In this document: one piece after another, positions 9,052 to 17,712 of the stretch
How the letters are laid out: every line of letters starts with the position of its first letter
How positions within the stretch are numbered: the stretch's first letter is position 1
Assembly (NCBI GenBank): GCA_043808235.1
Contig: JAZDFC010000023.1
Location: 1-64,000 of the forward strand
Length of the DNA stretch: 64,000 bases
DNA from: JAZDFC01 sp043808235
Lineage (GTDB): Bacteria; Bacteroidota; Ignavibacteria; Ignavibacteriales; Melioribacteraceae
Direction of reading: 5' to 3'
The notes under the pieces: model-generated
The model's input: only the letters and a program-made list of their open reading frames with translations
Told to the model about the DNA's origin: nothing
Databases searched by the model: none
Made by a program: the position numbers and the translations under genes

Positions 9052-9858
9052 TTATTTAGAGTTTACGGAATTGGGTTTATTTATTGCACGATAAAGAATA
9101 AATATTCCGGCGATCACCAAAGGTATGCTGAGTATTTGGCCCATATTTAAAATCATGCCTTGCTCGAAATCCGATTGGTTTTCTTTAAAATACTCAACAA
9201 AAATCCTGAAACCGAAGAGAAGAATTAAGAATATTCCGAATATCAACCCATCGTTAAAATTACCCTTGCTTTTCAAGTAAGTGTAAGCAAGCATAAGAAA
9301 TATTATTAAGCATGCGATTGCTTCGTAAAGCTGTGCAGGATGACGGGGAATATTATCAATCGAAACAAATGTGAAAGCCCACGGAACATCAGTCGGTTTG
9401 CCGATGATTTCCGAATTAAAAAGATTGCCGAGGCGAATGAACATACCACCCAACGCGGCAGTGATTACCAGCCTATCCATCAAGTATAGGAAAGTATGTT
9501 TTTTGTTTTTCTTTGTGTAGAGATAAATAGCAGTAAGAATTCCAATCGAGGCGCCGTGACTCGCGAGCCCGCCTTCCCAAATCATTAATATTTTTATCGG
9601 ATTACTCAGATAATATTCCGGGCTGTAAAATAAACAATGCCCGAGTCGGGCGCCGATAACGGTACCAATGATCATGTACCAAATGAGATCATTCAATTCA
9701 TCGACCGGCTGATTTTCTTTTTTGTAGATGTAATACATAATCTGGAAGCCGATAATGAATGCGAGCGCGAAAAGAAATCCATACCAACGTATTGTAAGCG
9801 GACCAATTGAAAAAATTTCGGGACTAACGTCCCAGCGAATCATTAATATTTCCGGCAT
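9052..9858 (-). CDS. lgt: Phosphatidylglycerol--prolipoprotein diacylglyceryl transferase
   Basis: Lgt transfers diacylglycerol from phosphatidylglycerol to the lipobox cysteine of prolipoproteins at the inner membrane, the first step of lipoprotein maturation. The 268-residue protein has about seven membrane segments and the family signatures: GARLGHCLFY, the EGGLASHGA loop, the Lgt signature around GGMFIRLGNLFNSE and HPAQLYEA. The upstream permease stop overlaps its ATG as TAATG, placing lgt in the metal-importer operon; the operon's own first product is a lipoprotein that needs this enzyme. Confidence 0.95.
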   Translation of the reverse strand: MPEILMIRWDVSPEIFSIGPLTIRWYGFLFALAFIIGFQIMYYIYKKENQPVDELNDLIWYMIIGTVIGARLGHCLFYSPEYYLSNPIKILMIWEGGLASHGASIGILTAIYLYTKKNKKHTFLYLMDRLVITAALGGMFIRLGNLFNSEIIGKPTDVPWAFTFVSIDNIPRHPAQLYEAIACLIIFLMLAYTYLKSKGNFNDGLIFGIFLILLFGFRIFVEYFKENQSDFEQGMILNMGQILSIPLVIAGIFILYRAINKPNSVNSK

Positions 9859-10679
9859 TAAACCGCAGCTCTAATTTTTTTTTGAATACTCGAAATTACG
9901 GATGAAATCCCGTAACCGGCGGCTGATACAATTATAATTGCTGCACCTGATGACAAATTTAAATAATAAGAGAATAATAAACCAATTAAAGTAAAAAGTA
10001 TTCCTAAAATTATCGAAACAAACATCATACTTTTCAAACTTTTTGAATATTTTATACTAATTGCCGGCGGTATTGAGAGCAGCGCGATGACGAGAATTAT
10101 TCCAACTAATTTTATAAGAATGACAGTCGTTAATGCAATTAGCACCAGTAGTGTAAAATAGATCGCATCTACCGGCAGACCCATAGTGCGAGAAAATTCC
10201 TCGTCGAAAGTAACTGCCTGGATACGGTCAAACAGAAGAACGATAACGGAAACAATTACGAGATCAAGTGCAAACATTAAATAAAGATCCGACGAAGGAA
10301 TTGTTAAAATATTTCCAAAAAGATAGCTCATCAAATCGGGTACATAACCCGGTGTTAAATTTATAAAAATAACTCCGAGCGCCATTCCGATTGCCCACAT
10401 CATTCCGATAAGAGTATCCTCGTGTTGACTTTTTTGCCGCCGCATAATTGAAATAAAAATTGCCGCAGCGATACTGAAACCTGCCGCGCCAAAGATAGGG
10501 CTGATGCCAAGAAGATAGCCGAGACCAATACCACCATATGCTGTGTGCGAAATTCCACCCGCGATGAATACAATTTTTTTTACAACCACATATGTGCCGA
10601 CAATTCCAAAAGCGATACTTGCAAGCACGCTCGCTATGATTGCGTTTACCATAAAATCATATTGAAGAAAATCAAACAT
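9858..10679 (-). CDS. znuB: Zinc/manganese ABC transporter permease (ABC-3 family)
   Basis: Membrane subunit of a ZnuABC/TroABCD-type metal importer. The 273-residue product has eight or nine hydrophobic segments and the ABC-3 family pattern, including GIVGTYVVVKKIVFIAGGISHTAYGG near the N-terminus and the LVGIILVIALLSIPPAIS segment. The start is set at 10679 (MFDFLQYDF) rather than 51 bases upstream, because this gives an 8-base overlap with the ATPase gene and matches the usual family N-terminus. Zinc versus manganese cannot be decided from the sequence, so the symbol is by analogy. Confidence 0.9.
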   Translation of the reverse strand: MFDFLQYDFMVNAIIASVLASIAFGIVGTYVVVKKIVFIAGGISHTAYGGIGLGYLLGISPIFGAAGFSIAAAIFISIMRRQKSQHEDTLIGMMWAIGMALGVIFINLTPGYVPDLMSYLFGNILTIPSSDLYLMFALDLVIVSVIVLLFDRIQAVTFDEEFSRTMGLPVDAIYFTLLVLIALTTVILIKLVGIILVIALLSIPPAISIKYSKSLKSMMFVSIILGILFTLIGLLFSYYLNLSSGAAIIIVSAAGYGISSVISSIQKKIRAAV

Positions 10680-11439
10680 GATTATGCTCGCCGTGTTGAT
10701 GATAAACCCGGTGCGGTACACCGTGTGCAATTAGATCTACCGGACATTGGTAAGTTGCCTCAAGCATTTCTTTCGAAATCTCTTTTGAATCGTGGTAAAC
10801 CAATTTTTTATTAAGGCATGCAATTTTATTCATATATTGCGAAACCGCACCTATATCATGCGATACCATCACGATTGTCATTTCCTTATTCAACATATTC
10901 AATAACTCGTAGAAATTTTGTCCGGAAACCGAATCCACACTCGCCGTCGGTTCATCGAGTAAAAGAATTTTCGGTTTTGTGGATAATGCACGCGCAATTA
11001 AAACTCGCTGTTTCTCACCTCCGGATAAATATCCTGCCGTTCTCGATTTGTAATTTTGTAAACCAACTTTAAGTAGAGACTCCTCCGCAATATTTCGATC
11101 TTCTTTCGAATTTCTTCCAAATAAAGTTTTGCTTCCCAATCTTCCCATCAACACAACATCCATCACCGAGATAGGATAATCTTTATCGAAGTTGGAATGT
11201 TGGGGCGTGTAGCCAATCAAACCGGGACACTCGTTTGGAGTCTTTCCGTAAATTGAAACTTCACCGCTATCTTGTTTTATTAATCCAAGTATAACTTTAA
11301 GAAGTGTTGTTTTTCCTCCGCCGTTTGGACCGATAATCCCGAGAAATTCTTTTTCCGGGATCGAGAGATTAATATCTTCCAAAATCGAAAATTGATCGAT
11401 TTTTACGTTTACATTTTTTATTGAAATTGCATCTGTCAT
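10672..11439 (-). CDS. znuC: Zinc/manganese ABC transporter ATPase
   Basis: A 255-residue ABC ATPase with Walker A GPNGGGKTT (about 37-45), a Q-loop, signature LSGGEKQRVLIARAL (about 139-153), Walker B ILLLDEPTA and the switch histidine in MVSHD. It powers the permease encoded by the overlapping downstream gene. The C-terminal tail contains HGVPHRVYHQHGEHNHV, a histidine-rich end common in metal-transport ATPases that may sense or buffer metal. One base separates it from the binding-protein gene upstream. Confidence 0.92.
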   Translation of the reverse strand: MTDAISIKNVNVKIDQFSILEDINLSIPEKEFLGIIGPNGGGKTTLLKVILGLIKQDSGEVSIYGKTPNECPGLIGYTPQHSNFDKDYPISVMDVVLMGRLGSKTLFGRNSKEDRNIAEESLLKVGLQNYKSRTAGYLSGGEKQRVLIARALSTKPKILLLDEPTASVDSVSGQNFYELLNMLNKEMTIVMVSHDIGAVSQYMNKIACLNKKLVYHDSKEISKEMLEATYQCPVDLIAHGVPHRVYHQHGEHNHV

Positions 11440-11440
11440 T

Positions 11441-12295
11441 TTACTTTGAGTACTTCACAATTTTGTTAACAAATTCCGTCAGATTTTGCAAATAATCAGC
11501 GGGCAAAGAATTTATCGTATCGGTTACAGCGCCTATCTCATTTGCAATTGTTTTTGCCGGAGAAGGATCAAACTGAGGTTCGGTGAATATCACTTTTATC
11601 CCGGATTCTTTTGCCTTGGTTATTATATCGGTTAAATCCCGAACGTTCGGAGATTTGCCTTCTTTCTCGATAGCAATTTCTTCGAGACCGTAATATTCGG
11701 CGAAGTATTTCCATGCTGAATGATAGACCATAAACTTGTTCGATTTCAATCCGCTGATTTTCACTTTATTCGATGCGTCAACTGAATCTAATTCCGAATG
11801 GAATCGTTTTAAATTGGTTTCGAAAAATTCTCTTTCCGCGGGATAAGATTTTACAAAGGCATCGTAGATATGCTGGGTAATAATCTTCGTGTTTGCCGGG
11901 CTAAGCCAGATATGCGGATCGTGTTCCATTGTAAATATATTCTCTGAGCAATCCACAATTTTGATCTTTTTATTGTACCCTTGAATTTTATTCATCCATA
12001 TATCTTCGAATTCCAAAATATTACCGACACGGAAATAGAAATCAGCTTTCGAAAATTCGACAAGCTGTTCCGGTTGCGGCTCGTATGCATGAGCATTAGC
12101 GCCGGGCGGAATCATCGTTGTAACATCAACTTTATCGCCGCCGATTTTTTTAACAAAGTCAGCGTAAGTTATGACTGTAACAACCGCTCTGATTTTATTT
12201 GAAGAAGTTTTATTATCTCTACCCGAACATGCTGCGAGGAGCAATACTGCCAGTAAAAATAATGGCAGAAATATTTTTGATTTAGAAATGATCAT
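11441..12295 (-). CDS. znuA: Zinc/manganese ABC transporter substrate-binding lipoprotein (cluster A-I)
   Basis: A 284-residue metal-binding lipoprotein that delivers Zn or Mn to the permease. The signal peptide ends in LLAAC (lipidation at Cys23). Metal-ligand regions of the family are present: ANAHAYEP, DPHIWLSP, VYHSAWKYFAEYYGL and FTEPQFDPS, i.e. three histidines and an acidic ligand. The His-rich loop found in many zinc-specific ZnuA proteins is missing, so manganese or iron remain possible. It is the first gene of the importer-lgt operon. I could not identify a clear Zur/Fur box in the 250 bases upstream. Confidence 0.9.
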   Translation of the reverse strand: MIISKSKIFLPLFLLAVLLLAACSGRDNKTSSNKIRAVVTVITYADFVKKIGGDKVDVTTMIPPGANAHAYEPQPEQLVEFSKADFYFRVGNILEFEDIWMNKIQGYNKKIKIVDCSENIFTMEHDPHIWLSPANTKIITQHIYDAFVKSYPAEREFFETNLKRFHSELDSVDASNKVKISGLKSNKFMVYHSAWKYFAEYYGLEEIAIEKEGKSPNVRDLTDIITKAKESGIKVIFTEPQFDPSPAKTIANEIGAVTDTINSLPADYLQNLTEFVNKIVKYSK

Positions 12296-12460
12296 AGAAA
12301 ATTAAAAACAATTTTGAGTTGGTTAAGTTCAAAAACTAATTGGTAAAATTAACATGGCTGAAAAAATAGGAAAGGGAAGATGGAATTACAAATCCCCGGA
12401 TAAAGCAAGTAGAAAAGCCAAAATATTTTGATGTAAGAGTATTGCTTCTATTTTGCTATC

Positions 12461-12477
12461 GTGGATTTTCAATCCAC
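12461..12477. repeat. Short hairpin GTGGATT-TTC-AATCCAC
   Basis: A perfect 7-bp inverted repeat with a 3-base loop lies between the metal-importer operon and the RHH gene. A closely related hairpin, TGGATT-TTTC-AATCCA, occurs at 29332-29347, so this may belong to a dispersed family of small hairpins. Confidence 0.55.
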
Positions 12478-12551
12478 AAAACCCTAAATACGCCGATAAT
12501 AATTGATTTTGGAATTGTGCACATCGTTATTTAATTTGTGCGCAAATAAAT

Positions 12552-12839
12552 GTGCCAAATGAAGAAAATATGCCCATACATTCTGCCCGTAAAATAATGC
12601 ATCGTAAAAATTTATCTTTGCCAGCCGAACTTTATTCTCGTATTAGTGATTCGGCAAAGGATAAAAAAGTAAAACTATCGCAGCTTATAAAAGACGCACT
12701 CGAAGACTACCTGGCGAGAGAGAAAAAACGGCAGCTGGAAAATGAAGTTATCGAAGCTTGCAATTATTATTATGAAGCCGATAAAGAAACCGCAAATGAA
12801 TGGTTGATTGCCGAACCGAAACCGAAACGACAGAAATGA
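12552..12839 (+). CDS. Ribbon-helix-helix antitoxin/DNA-binding protein (MazE-type partner)
   Basis: A small protein of 95 residues (GTG start at 12552; ATG at 12570 or 12600 also possible). The core, KNLSLPAELYSRISDSAKDKK and LSQLIKDALEDYLAREKK, is a ribbon-helix-helix fold: a short strand then two helices with SQLIKDAL typical of CopG/Arc-like antitoxins. The acidic and aromatic tail (YYYEADKETANEWL) resembles the toxin-binding tail of antitoxins. Its stop overlaps an ATG that opens a MazF-like stub, the normal toxin-antitoxin arrangement, but the toxin is lost. It may now act only as a repressor or as an anti-addiction remnant. Confidence 0.75.
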   Translation: MPNEENMPIHSARKIMHRKNLSLPAELYSRISDSAKDKKVKLSQLIKDALEDYLAREKKRQLENEVIEACNYYYEADKETANEWLIAEPKPKRQK

Positions 12840-12871
12840 TAAAGCGCGGAGAAGTATATTGGATTGAAGTA
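12836..12871 (+). pseudogene. Truncated MazF/PemK toxin gene, 12-codon remnant
   Basis: Starting in an ATGA overlap with the antitoxin gene, the reading frame gives MIKRGEVYWIEV, which matches the usual MazF N-terminus (basic pair, RGE[IV]YW, then a hydrophobic strand). After that the similarity ends; the frame runs on without MazF motifs straight into the terminator of the converging chemoreceptor gene. A deletion that fused the toxin start to the chemoreceptor 3' flank is the simplest reading. Confidence 0.65.
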
Positions 12872-12888
12872 TGCAATTACGAAATAAG

Positions 12889-12918
12889 AAAACCAGGCTG
12901 TATTTGCAACCTGGTTTT
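12889..12918. terminator. Bidirectional intrinsic terminator
   Basis: AAAACCAGG (12889-12897) pairs with CCTGGTTTT (12910-12918). On the minus strand the stem is followed by CTTATTT, so it terminates the chemoreceptor transcript; it can also stop transcripts from the RHH gene. Confidence 0.75.
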
Positions 12919-12937
12919 ATTTGTTCTTAAAATTTGC

Positions 12938-14650
12938 CTAAGATTTTATCAACTTTCCGTTGGACCTGATGGCATATCCTCTTGAACTCTCGGATATATT
13001 ATCTCTATCATCGTTTGAATCGCTGATCTTAAATTGCGAAATTAATTCCTGAAGATGAGTTGTTAGTCTGCTCAAATCCTCGGCAGCAGTAGCAATTTGC
13101 CGAACCCCTTCGGTGCTCTGTTGAGTGACATTATTTATTTGTTCAATATTCTTGCTGATCTGTTCGGATGCCGAAGACTGTTCTTCGCTTGCCACAGCTA
13201 CTTGTGTAACGATATCAACGGTTTGCGTCGCACCCAAAATTATTTCCTTTAATGATTTTTCAGCCTGCTGTGATAGTTCTTTACCCTTCGCCACTTCAAG
13301 CGTTCCCGATTCCATAGAAGTTACCGCTTCGAATGTATCTTTCTGAATTTGTTTAATCATGTCGGCAATTTCTTTTGTAGCTTTTGTTGTTCTTTCCGCC
13401 AGTTTGCGAACTTCATCTGCAACTACTGCAAAACCCCGTCCTTGCTCTCCGGCTCTTGCCGCTTCAATCGCGGCATTCAGCGCCAACAAGTTAGTCTGAT
13501 CTGCTATGTCGTCGATTACCTGGATAATTTCGCCAATCTGGTCGCTGCTATCACCTAACTTTTTAACTGTTTCGGCAGAATGTTTTACTACTTCGGCAAT
13601 TCTATTTATACCTTCAATTGTCTCTTCAACAACACGTCCGCCTTCTTTTGCAATCAATCCAGCGTTTTTAGCTTTATCGGCAGCAGTATCGGCGTTTTTT
13701 GTTGTCTCCAAAATTGTGCTCGTCATTTCTTCAACAGCACTTGCAATTTCAGATGCCTGTGAACTTTGTTCCTGTGCGCCTGCAGCCATTTCCTCACTGC
13801 TGCTGGAAATCTGATGACTTGCGCTTGCTACTGCGTGGATTGCGCCGGTTACTTCGCTGATTAATTTTTCCAGGGATGCACCGAGATGGTTGATAAATTC
13901 CTGGTAACCTTTGAAATTCCCACGGTATTCGCCTTCCATTCTTGCCGTAAGATCTCCATTGCTTAGTTTATCCATTACTTGTTCGCCAACACGAACAACC
14001 TGGATGATTTCGTTAATTGCTCTATTAAATCCTTCGACAATAGTTTTGTACCCGCCTTTATACTTATTGGCATCGCCTCTATAGTTCGTTCTCCCGTCAA
14101 TAATAGCTTCTGTTAATAAATCTGTTTCCGTTTTCAATTGGTTTAATGTGGCTATTATTTTATTAAGCGCTGGCGTAATCTCATCCTTCTCATCTAAAAG
14201 GGTTAGGGTTGTACTTAGATCGCCTTCAGCGACAGAATCCATTGTCGAAACAAGTTTTTGAAGAGTATCGGAAAAATTATTCATGCTCTTAACCATAATG
14301 CCTATTTCATCTTCGGAATTAAGATTAATTCTTGTTTTTAAATTTCCCTTGCTCATTGCCAGCATCATGCCGGTTGCCTGATTGATGGGGGTAATTAAAA
14401 TCTTTTTCATATACACAACCATAACAAAACCAATAATCAAAAATCCGGCAATAGAAAGTAAAAGAATCGTATATAAAAATTCGCTTTTAGTCGCATTTAC
14501 TTCTTCTAAAGATTTTCCGGCAAATAGAACGCCAATAACTTTTTCATTTTCGATGATTGGCGTGTAAGAAGTGACGTATGGAACTGAAAGAATCTCAGCC
14601 TCGCCTATAAAATTTTCTCTTTTATTAATTACTTTATCTGCAATCGGCAC
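12938..14650 (-). CDS. Methyl-accepting chemotaxis protein, C-terminal part (frameshifted gene)
   Basis: Second half of a chemoreceptor whose first half is at 14653-15321. It encodes the end of the Cache sensor (PYVTSYTPIIENEKVIGVLFAGKS), the second membrane segment (about residues 60-82 of this piece), HAMP and HAMP-like repeats (including GDLSTT and GDLTARMEG units) and a full MCP signalling domain with the hairpin tip EIIQVIDDIADQTNLLALNAAIEAARAGEQGRGFAVVADEVRKLAE. No CheR-docking pentapeptide is visible at the C-terminus. Reading on past the stop of the upstream piece in this frame gives sensible Cache sequence (CDFTIFLGDERINTTLIHDG), so the two pieces are one gene of about 794 codons broken by one missing base. 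Confidence 0.9.
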   Translation of the reverse strand: MPIADKVINKRENFIGEAEILSVPYVTSYTPIIENEKVIGVLFAGKSLEEVNATKSEFLYTILLLSIAGFLIIGFVMVVYMKKILITPINQATGMMLAMSKGNLKTRINLNSEDEIGIMVKSMNNFSDTLQKLVSTMDSVAEGDLSTTLTLLDEKDEITPALNKIIATLNQLKTETDLLTEAIIDGRTNYRGDANKYKGGYKTIVEGFNRAINEIIQVVRVGEQVMDKLSNGDLTARMEGEYRGNFKGYQEFINHLGASLEKLISEVTGAIHAVASASHQISSSSEEMAAGAQEQSSQASEIASAVEEMTSTILETTKNADTAADKAKNAGLIAKEGGRVVEETIEGINRIAEVVKHSAETVKKLGDSSDQIGEIIQVIDDIADQTNLLALNAAIEAARAGEQGRGFAVVADEVRKLAERTTKATKEIADMIKQIQKDTFEAVTSMESGTLEVAKGKELSQQAEKSLKEIILGATQTVDIVTQVAVASEEQSSASEQISKNIEQINNVTQQSTEGVRQIATAAEDLSRLTTHLQELISQFKISDSNDDRDNISESSRGYAIRSNGKLIKS

Positions 14651-14652
14651 AG

Positions 14653-15321
14653 CTAATTTAGTTCCGACAAGTCTTTTGCCGTCATGAATGAGTGTTGTAT
14701 TAATTCTTTCGTCGCCAAGAAATATTGTAAAGTCACAATTGATTGTTTTTTCAAGTTATCAAGAATTCCATTTTTTTGAAAAGATATTCCCGTGGAAACA
14801 ACTCCTACTATCTTGCCTGTTTCGTCCCTAACCGGAGCGCCCGACCGCGCTGAAAGTTTAACTGCCGTTCCTTTTTCAATGATTGATATCTGATTACCCT
14901 TTAGTGCTTCTTGAATGTTGAGCTGCTTGGTTACTGCATCGCCAAATTTTTCCGGTTCGTGAGACCGGGCAACAACAGTACCTGCAGAATCGGTTACTGT
15001 AACAAAGTCGAGTTTGGCGCCTTCTAGCATATTGGAAAGGAAGTCCAAAATCCCCTGCCGGTTATTTTCTTTAATCAGCACTGCCATCTCTTTGTTTGAG
15101 GCGATAAGTCGTGCATAATTTACGGCTTCGTTTTTACTCATTTCGAGATTGTTTATTAATGATGCCAATGCATTTGTTGTCTCCTTTTCGGCTAACGATA
15201 AATTAAACGAGTCGAATTTGGATATTACGAAATACATATTACCCAGCAGAACAATTGCCAGCATACTGAGAATTATTACATTAATTTTTTTGCTGATTGT
15301 AAGTTGATTGAATTTTTTCAT
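14653..15321 (-). CDS. Methyl-accepting chemotaxis protein, N-terminal sensor part (frameshifted gene)
   Basis: First half of the receptor: a membrane segment at about residues 13-33, then most of a periplasmic Cache domain with the family motif GTAVKLSARSGAPVRDETG and GVVSTGISF. After ILDNLKK the frame fails: the remaining 30 residues are unlike any Cache sequence and end at 14653. On the coding strand the break falls in AAAAAA (T-run at 14746-14751 on the plus strand). Adding one A, or a -1 slip, restores the Cache sequence and joins the downstream piece. Whether this is a sequencing error, a true mutation or programmed slippage cannot be decided here. Confidence 0.85.
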   Translation of the reverse strand: MKKFNQLTISKKINVIILSMLAIVLLGNMYFVISKFDSFNLSLAEKETTNALASLINNLEMSKNEAVNYARLIASNKEMAVLIKENNRQGILDFLSNMLEGAKLDFVTVTDSAGTVVARSHEPEKFGDAVTKQLNIQEALKGNQISIIEKGTAVKLSARSGAPVRDETGKIVGVVSTGISFQKNGILDNLKKQSIVTLQYFLATKELIQHSFMTAKDLSELN

Positions 15322-15580
15322 TTTATTACCTGACCGAATTGTGAAGAATATCCATGCTCAAGAGTTGAGGATACATAGTTTTTCCGCAATTGCTTTTTTA
15401 TCGATTTCATTTAAAGAAAATCAGATTATTCCTAAAATTTTTATCTATCTGATTGATTATCGAGTTCCGGTAGAAAATTGTTTAATATGTGAATAACGTT
15501 TAGGGGGGAGATTTTTGAAGCGATCTATCCGCTTCTTAGGCGAAAATATTTTTTAAAATTATGATGACTGCGATAATATC

Positions 15581-15615
15581 AAAAAAAACACCCAGCTCTA
15601 AGAATAAAGCTGGGT
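15581..15615 (-). terminator. Intrinsic terminator of the outer-membrane barrel gene
   Basis: On the minus strand, ACCCAGCT (from 15615) pairs with AGCTGGGT (to 15590) and is followed by a run of eight T (15581-15588 on the plus strand are A). The rest of the gap up to the chemoreceptor start at 15321 shows no gene and must hold the chemoreceptor promoter. Confidence 0.85.
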
Positions 15616-15637
15616 TTGTGAGAAATGCGAAATATTA

Positions 15638-16342
15638 TTAAAAAGTTAAAACCACACCAAGATGGAACGAAAGGAGATCGGTTTCCGATTCGGAATAATA
15701 ATATGTCGCAGTCCCTGAATGAGGATTTATTTCCACATCACCCTCACGTAAATATTGAGCTTCGGTTCCGAATAAATATCGTGCTTTCAAATCAAGAAAC
15801 AGCGAGCCGACATCGCCGTCGAGTTCTCTTGCCAGGAGTATCATTAATCCTCCTCCAAATCCGTAGCTCCATGCCCAATCATCAAAGTTAGTTGATTCGA
15901 AAACAGGATCGTACTCATCGTTATCGTATTCGCTTGAGACAGATGTCTTTGTAAAAAGATAAGAACCGCCAACCAAACCTTCCATATATGGGCGTACATC
16001 TCCCCAAAACGGTGAGACTTGAAACAACAAATGAAAGTTAGCAATGTTATTGGTTCTATCAACATCAACCCATACATCAGGAATTGTATTGCTCAGCGGA
16101 CGAGAATCCGACTCTTCACCGTAAATCATGTAGCTGGCATTCAATCCAACAGTGAAAGGAAGAACTTTATTCGGCGCCCACAAAGTACCCTGCGCTTGAA
16201 TACCATAACCGAGTCTATCAACATTTTCCCGGAATTCCCCTTGCGGAGAGCCAAGCATAAAGCTAATTCCAGCAGTTTGTCCAAAAATAGTGGAGCCGGC
16301 AAAAAGCAAAATAAAAAACAGGTAAGTAAGTTTTTGTGTCAT
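15638..16342 (-). CDS. Outer-membrane beta-barrel protein (porin-like)
   Basis: A 234-residue exported protein. The start is set at 16342 (MTQKLTYLFF), preceded by an AGGAG site, rather than 78 bases further upstream. A signal peptide ends near FAGSTIFGQ. The mature part is made of alternating amphipathic strands separated by acidic loops and ends in HLGVVLTF, a terminal strand with the aromatic final residue typical of Bam-inserted barrels. It resembles the general outer-membrane-protein beta-barrel family (OmpA-like/OmpW-like size). Ligand or pore activity is unknown. It has its own terminator and is apparently monocistronic. Confidence 0.75.
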   Translation of the reverse strand: MTQKLTYLFFILLFAGSTIFGQTAGISFMLGSPQGEFRENVDRLGYGIQAQGTLWAPNKVLPFTVGLNASYMIYGEESDSRPLSNTIPDVWVDVDRTNNIANFHLLFQVSPFWGDVRPYMEGLVGGSYLFTKTSVSSEYDNDEYDPVFESTNFDDWAWSYGFGGGLMILLARELDGDVGSLFLDLKARYLFGTEAQYLREGDVEINPHSGTATYYYSESETDLLSFHLGVVLTF

Positions 16343-16518
16343 AACTAAAATATATCTCCTTTTGTTTTCAAAAAAATTCAGGCTTATCAAAACTCTTTTA
16401 TTGAAATAGCATGTAAACAATATGCATGCCGAGTAAAAAATAATTGATACGTTACAAAAATAGCTATACTTATTATGATTTTGTTCACTTAATTGGACGC
16501 ATACTGGATAGTTTTGTA

Positions 16519-17121
16519 TCAGGAAAAGTCTGTTTGGACTTTGTAGCCCTTATTCAATAAAGAAAAAAATTCGTCGATGGATATTTCCACTGCGCCGAAC
16601 ATTTTTAAGTGAGGAGTAAGATATTGAACATCGAGTAAAACATAATCTCTTTTATTTAGCCGCTCAATCAATTTTACAAGTGCAGCTTTCGAAGCGTTCT
16701 GTACATGGGAAAACATAGACTCTCCGTAAAAACAACCCCGGTAACTAATCCCGTATAATCCACCGACTAATTCACCGGACGATAATACTTCCACTGAATG
16801 AACATAACCCAAATCGAGCAATTTTTTATAAGCGGCAATAAGTTTATCGGAAATCCAGGTATTGTCCCGCTCGGAACATGATTTAATAATTTGCATAGGA
16901 TTGTTATCATAAAGGAATTCAAAAGAAGAGGTCGCCATAAACTTTTTGAGAGAGCGGGGGACATTATAATTATCGAGAGGGATAATTGTACGAATTTCCG
17001 GCATGTACCAATTTATCGAACCATCGTAATCGGCCATAGGGAAAGCGCCGCGTGCATACATCTGTATCATCACTTCGGGTTTTAGTAAATCTTCTTCTTT
17101 TAAAAATTCACCGGTGCTCAT
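16519..17121 (-). CDS. aat: Leucyl/phenylalanyl-tRNA--protein transferase
   Basis: Aat adds Leu or Phe to the N-terminal Lys or Arg of proteins, marking them for ClpS/ClpAP degradation. The 200-residue protein carries the family's conserved stretch: MYARGAFPMAD near the N-terminus, W-x-x-P in INWYMPEIRTIIPLD, VEVLSSGELVGGLYGISYRGCFYGESMFS around the active site, and LLDVQYLTPHLKMFGAVEI. Length is close to the usual 200-240. It lies 6 bases after the CBS-domain gene and is probably co-transcribed with it. Confidence 0.95.
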   Translation of the reverse strand: MSTGEFLKEEDLLKPEVMIQMYARGAFPMADYDGSINWYMPEIRTIIPLDNYNVPRSLKKFMATSSFEFLYDNNPMQIIKSCSERDNTWISDKLIAAYKKLLDLGYVHSVEVLSSGELVGGLYGISYRGCFYGESMFSHVQNASKAALVKLIERLNKRDYVLLDVQYLTPHLKMFGAVEISIDEFFSLLNKGYKVQTDFS

Positions 17122-17127
17122 TTCATA

Positions 17128-17556
17128 TCATGCCGAGTATATGTAGTTATTTAGAACTTCGATAGTTTCCTTTTGCGCAGTGATATCTATTTCGAGTAAG
17201 TCTCTTACGGATACAAGGCCAACCAACTTTTTATCATCTATAATTAATATATGCCGGATGTTGGCTTCCTTCATTTTTTTGAGACAGGCTTCGTAGGATT
17301 CATTTATATCGGAAAGTGTTAAATTTTTCGACATCACCTCATTAACACTTGTTTCCTCGAGGGAGAGACCTTTTGCGATTACCCGTCTCACTAAATCTCT
17401 TTCCGAAAAAACTCCGATTAATTTACCGTCTTCTTCGAGAACGGGCACAAGCCCGATGTTCTCTTCGCTCATATATTTTACAATATCTATAATCTTTGAA
17501 CTCGATTTTACGAATCTAAGCGGGCGCGCTGATACTATTTCTTTCACTGATTTCAT
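17128..17556 (-). CDS. Tandem CBS-domain protein
   Basis: A 142-residue protein made of two CBS motifs (about residues 7-62 and 70-128), seen as IGLVPVLEEDGKLIGVFSERDLVRRVIAKG and IRHILIIDDKKLVGLVSVRDLLEID. Such stand-alone pairs bind adenine nucleotides or similar ligands and act as energy or redox sensors. There is no fused catalytic domain. It is the first gene of a two-gene unit with aat. Confidence 0.9.
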   Translation of the reverse strand: MKSVKEIVSARPLRFVKSSSKIIDIVKYMSEENIGLVPVLEEDGKLIGVFSERDLVRRVIAKGLSLEETSVNEVMSKNLTLSDINESYEACLKKMKEANIRHILIIDDKKLVGLVSVRDLLEIDITAQKETIEVLNNYIYSA

Positions 17557-17662
17557 CTATTGTTCTCCTGTTTTTAAAAGCTAAACTATCCTATTTACTA
17601 TCTTAAATCATGTAGACGATAAATTCAAGTAAAAAAATATTTTTTTAAAAATATTTGGGTAT

Positions 17663-17710
17663 GGGCTTTCAAATCCTAAATTTGACATGCGATATATTTT
17701 TTGAAAGCCC
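17663..17710 (+). promoter_or_regulatory. Inverted repeat abutting the EamA-transporter start codon
   Basis: GGGCTTTCAAA (17663-17673) is the exact reverse complement of TTTGAAAGCCC (17700-17710), separated by 26 bases, and the right arm ends two bases before the ATG at 17713. No other ribosome-binding site is visible, so a stem here would hide the translation start; it could equally be a DNA operator. Confidence 0.5.
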
Positions 17711-17712
17711 AA

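Noticed and set aside
12354..12431. A 25-codon basic peptide frame (starts MAEKIGKGRWNYK)
   Set aside because: No ribosome-binding site and no recognisable family; kept only as a possibility.
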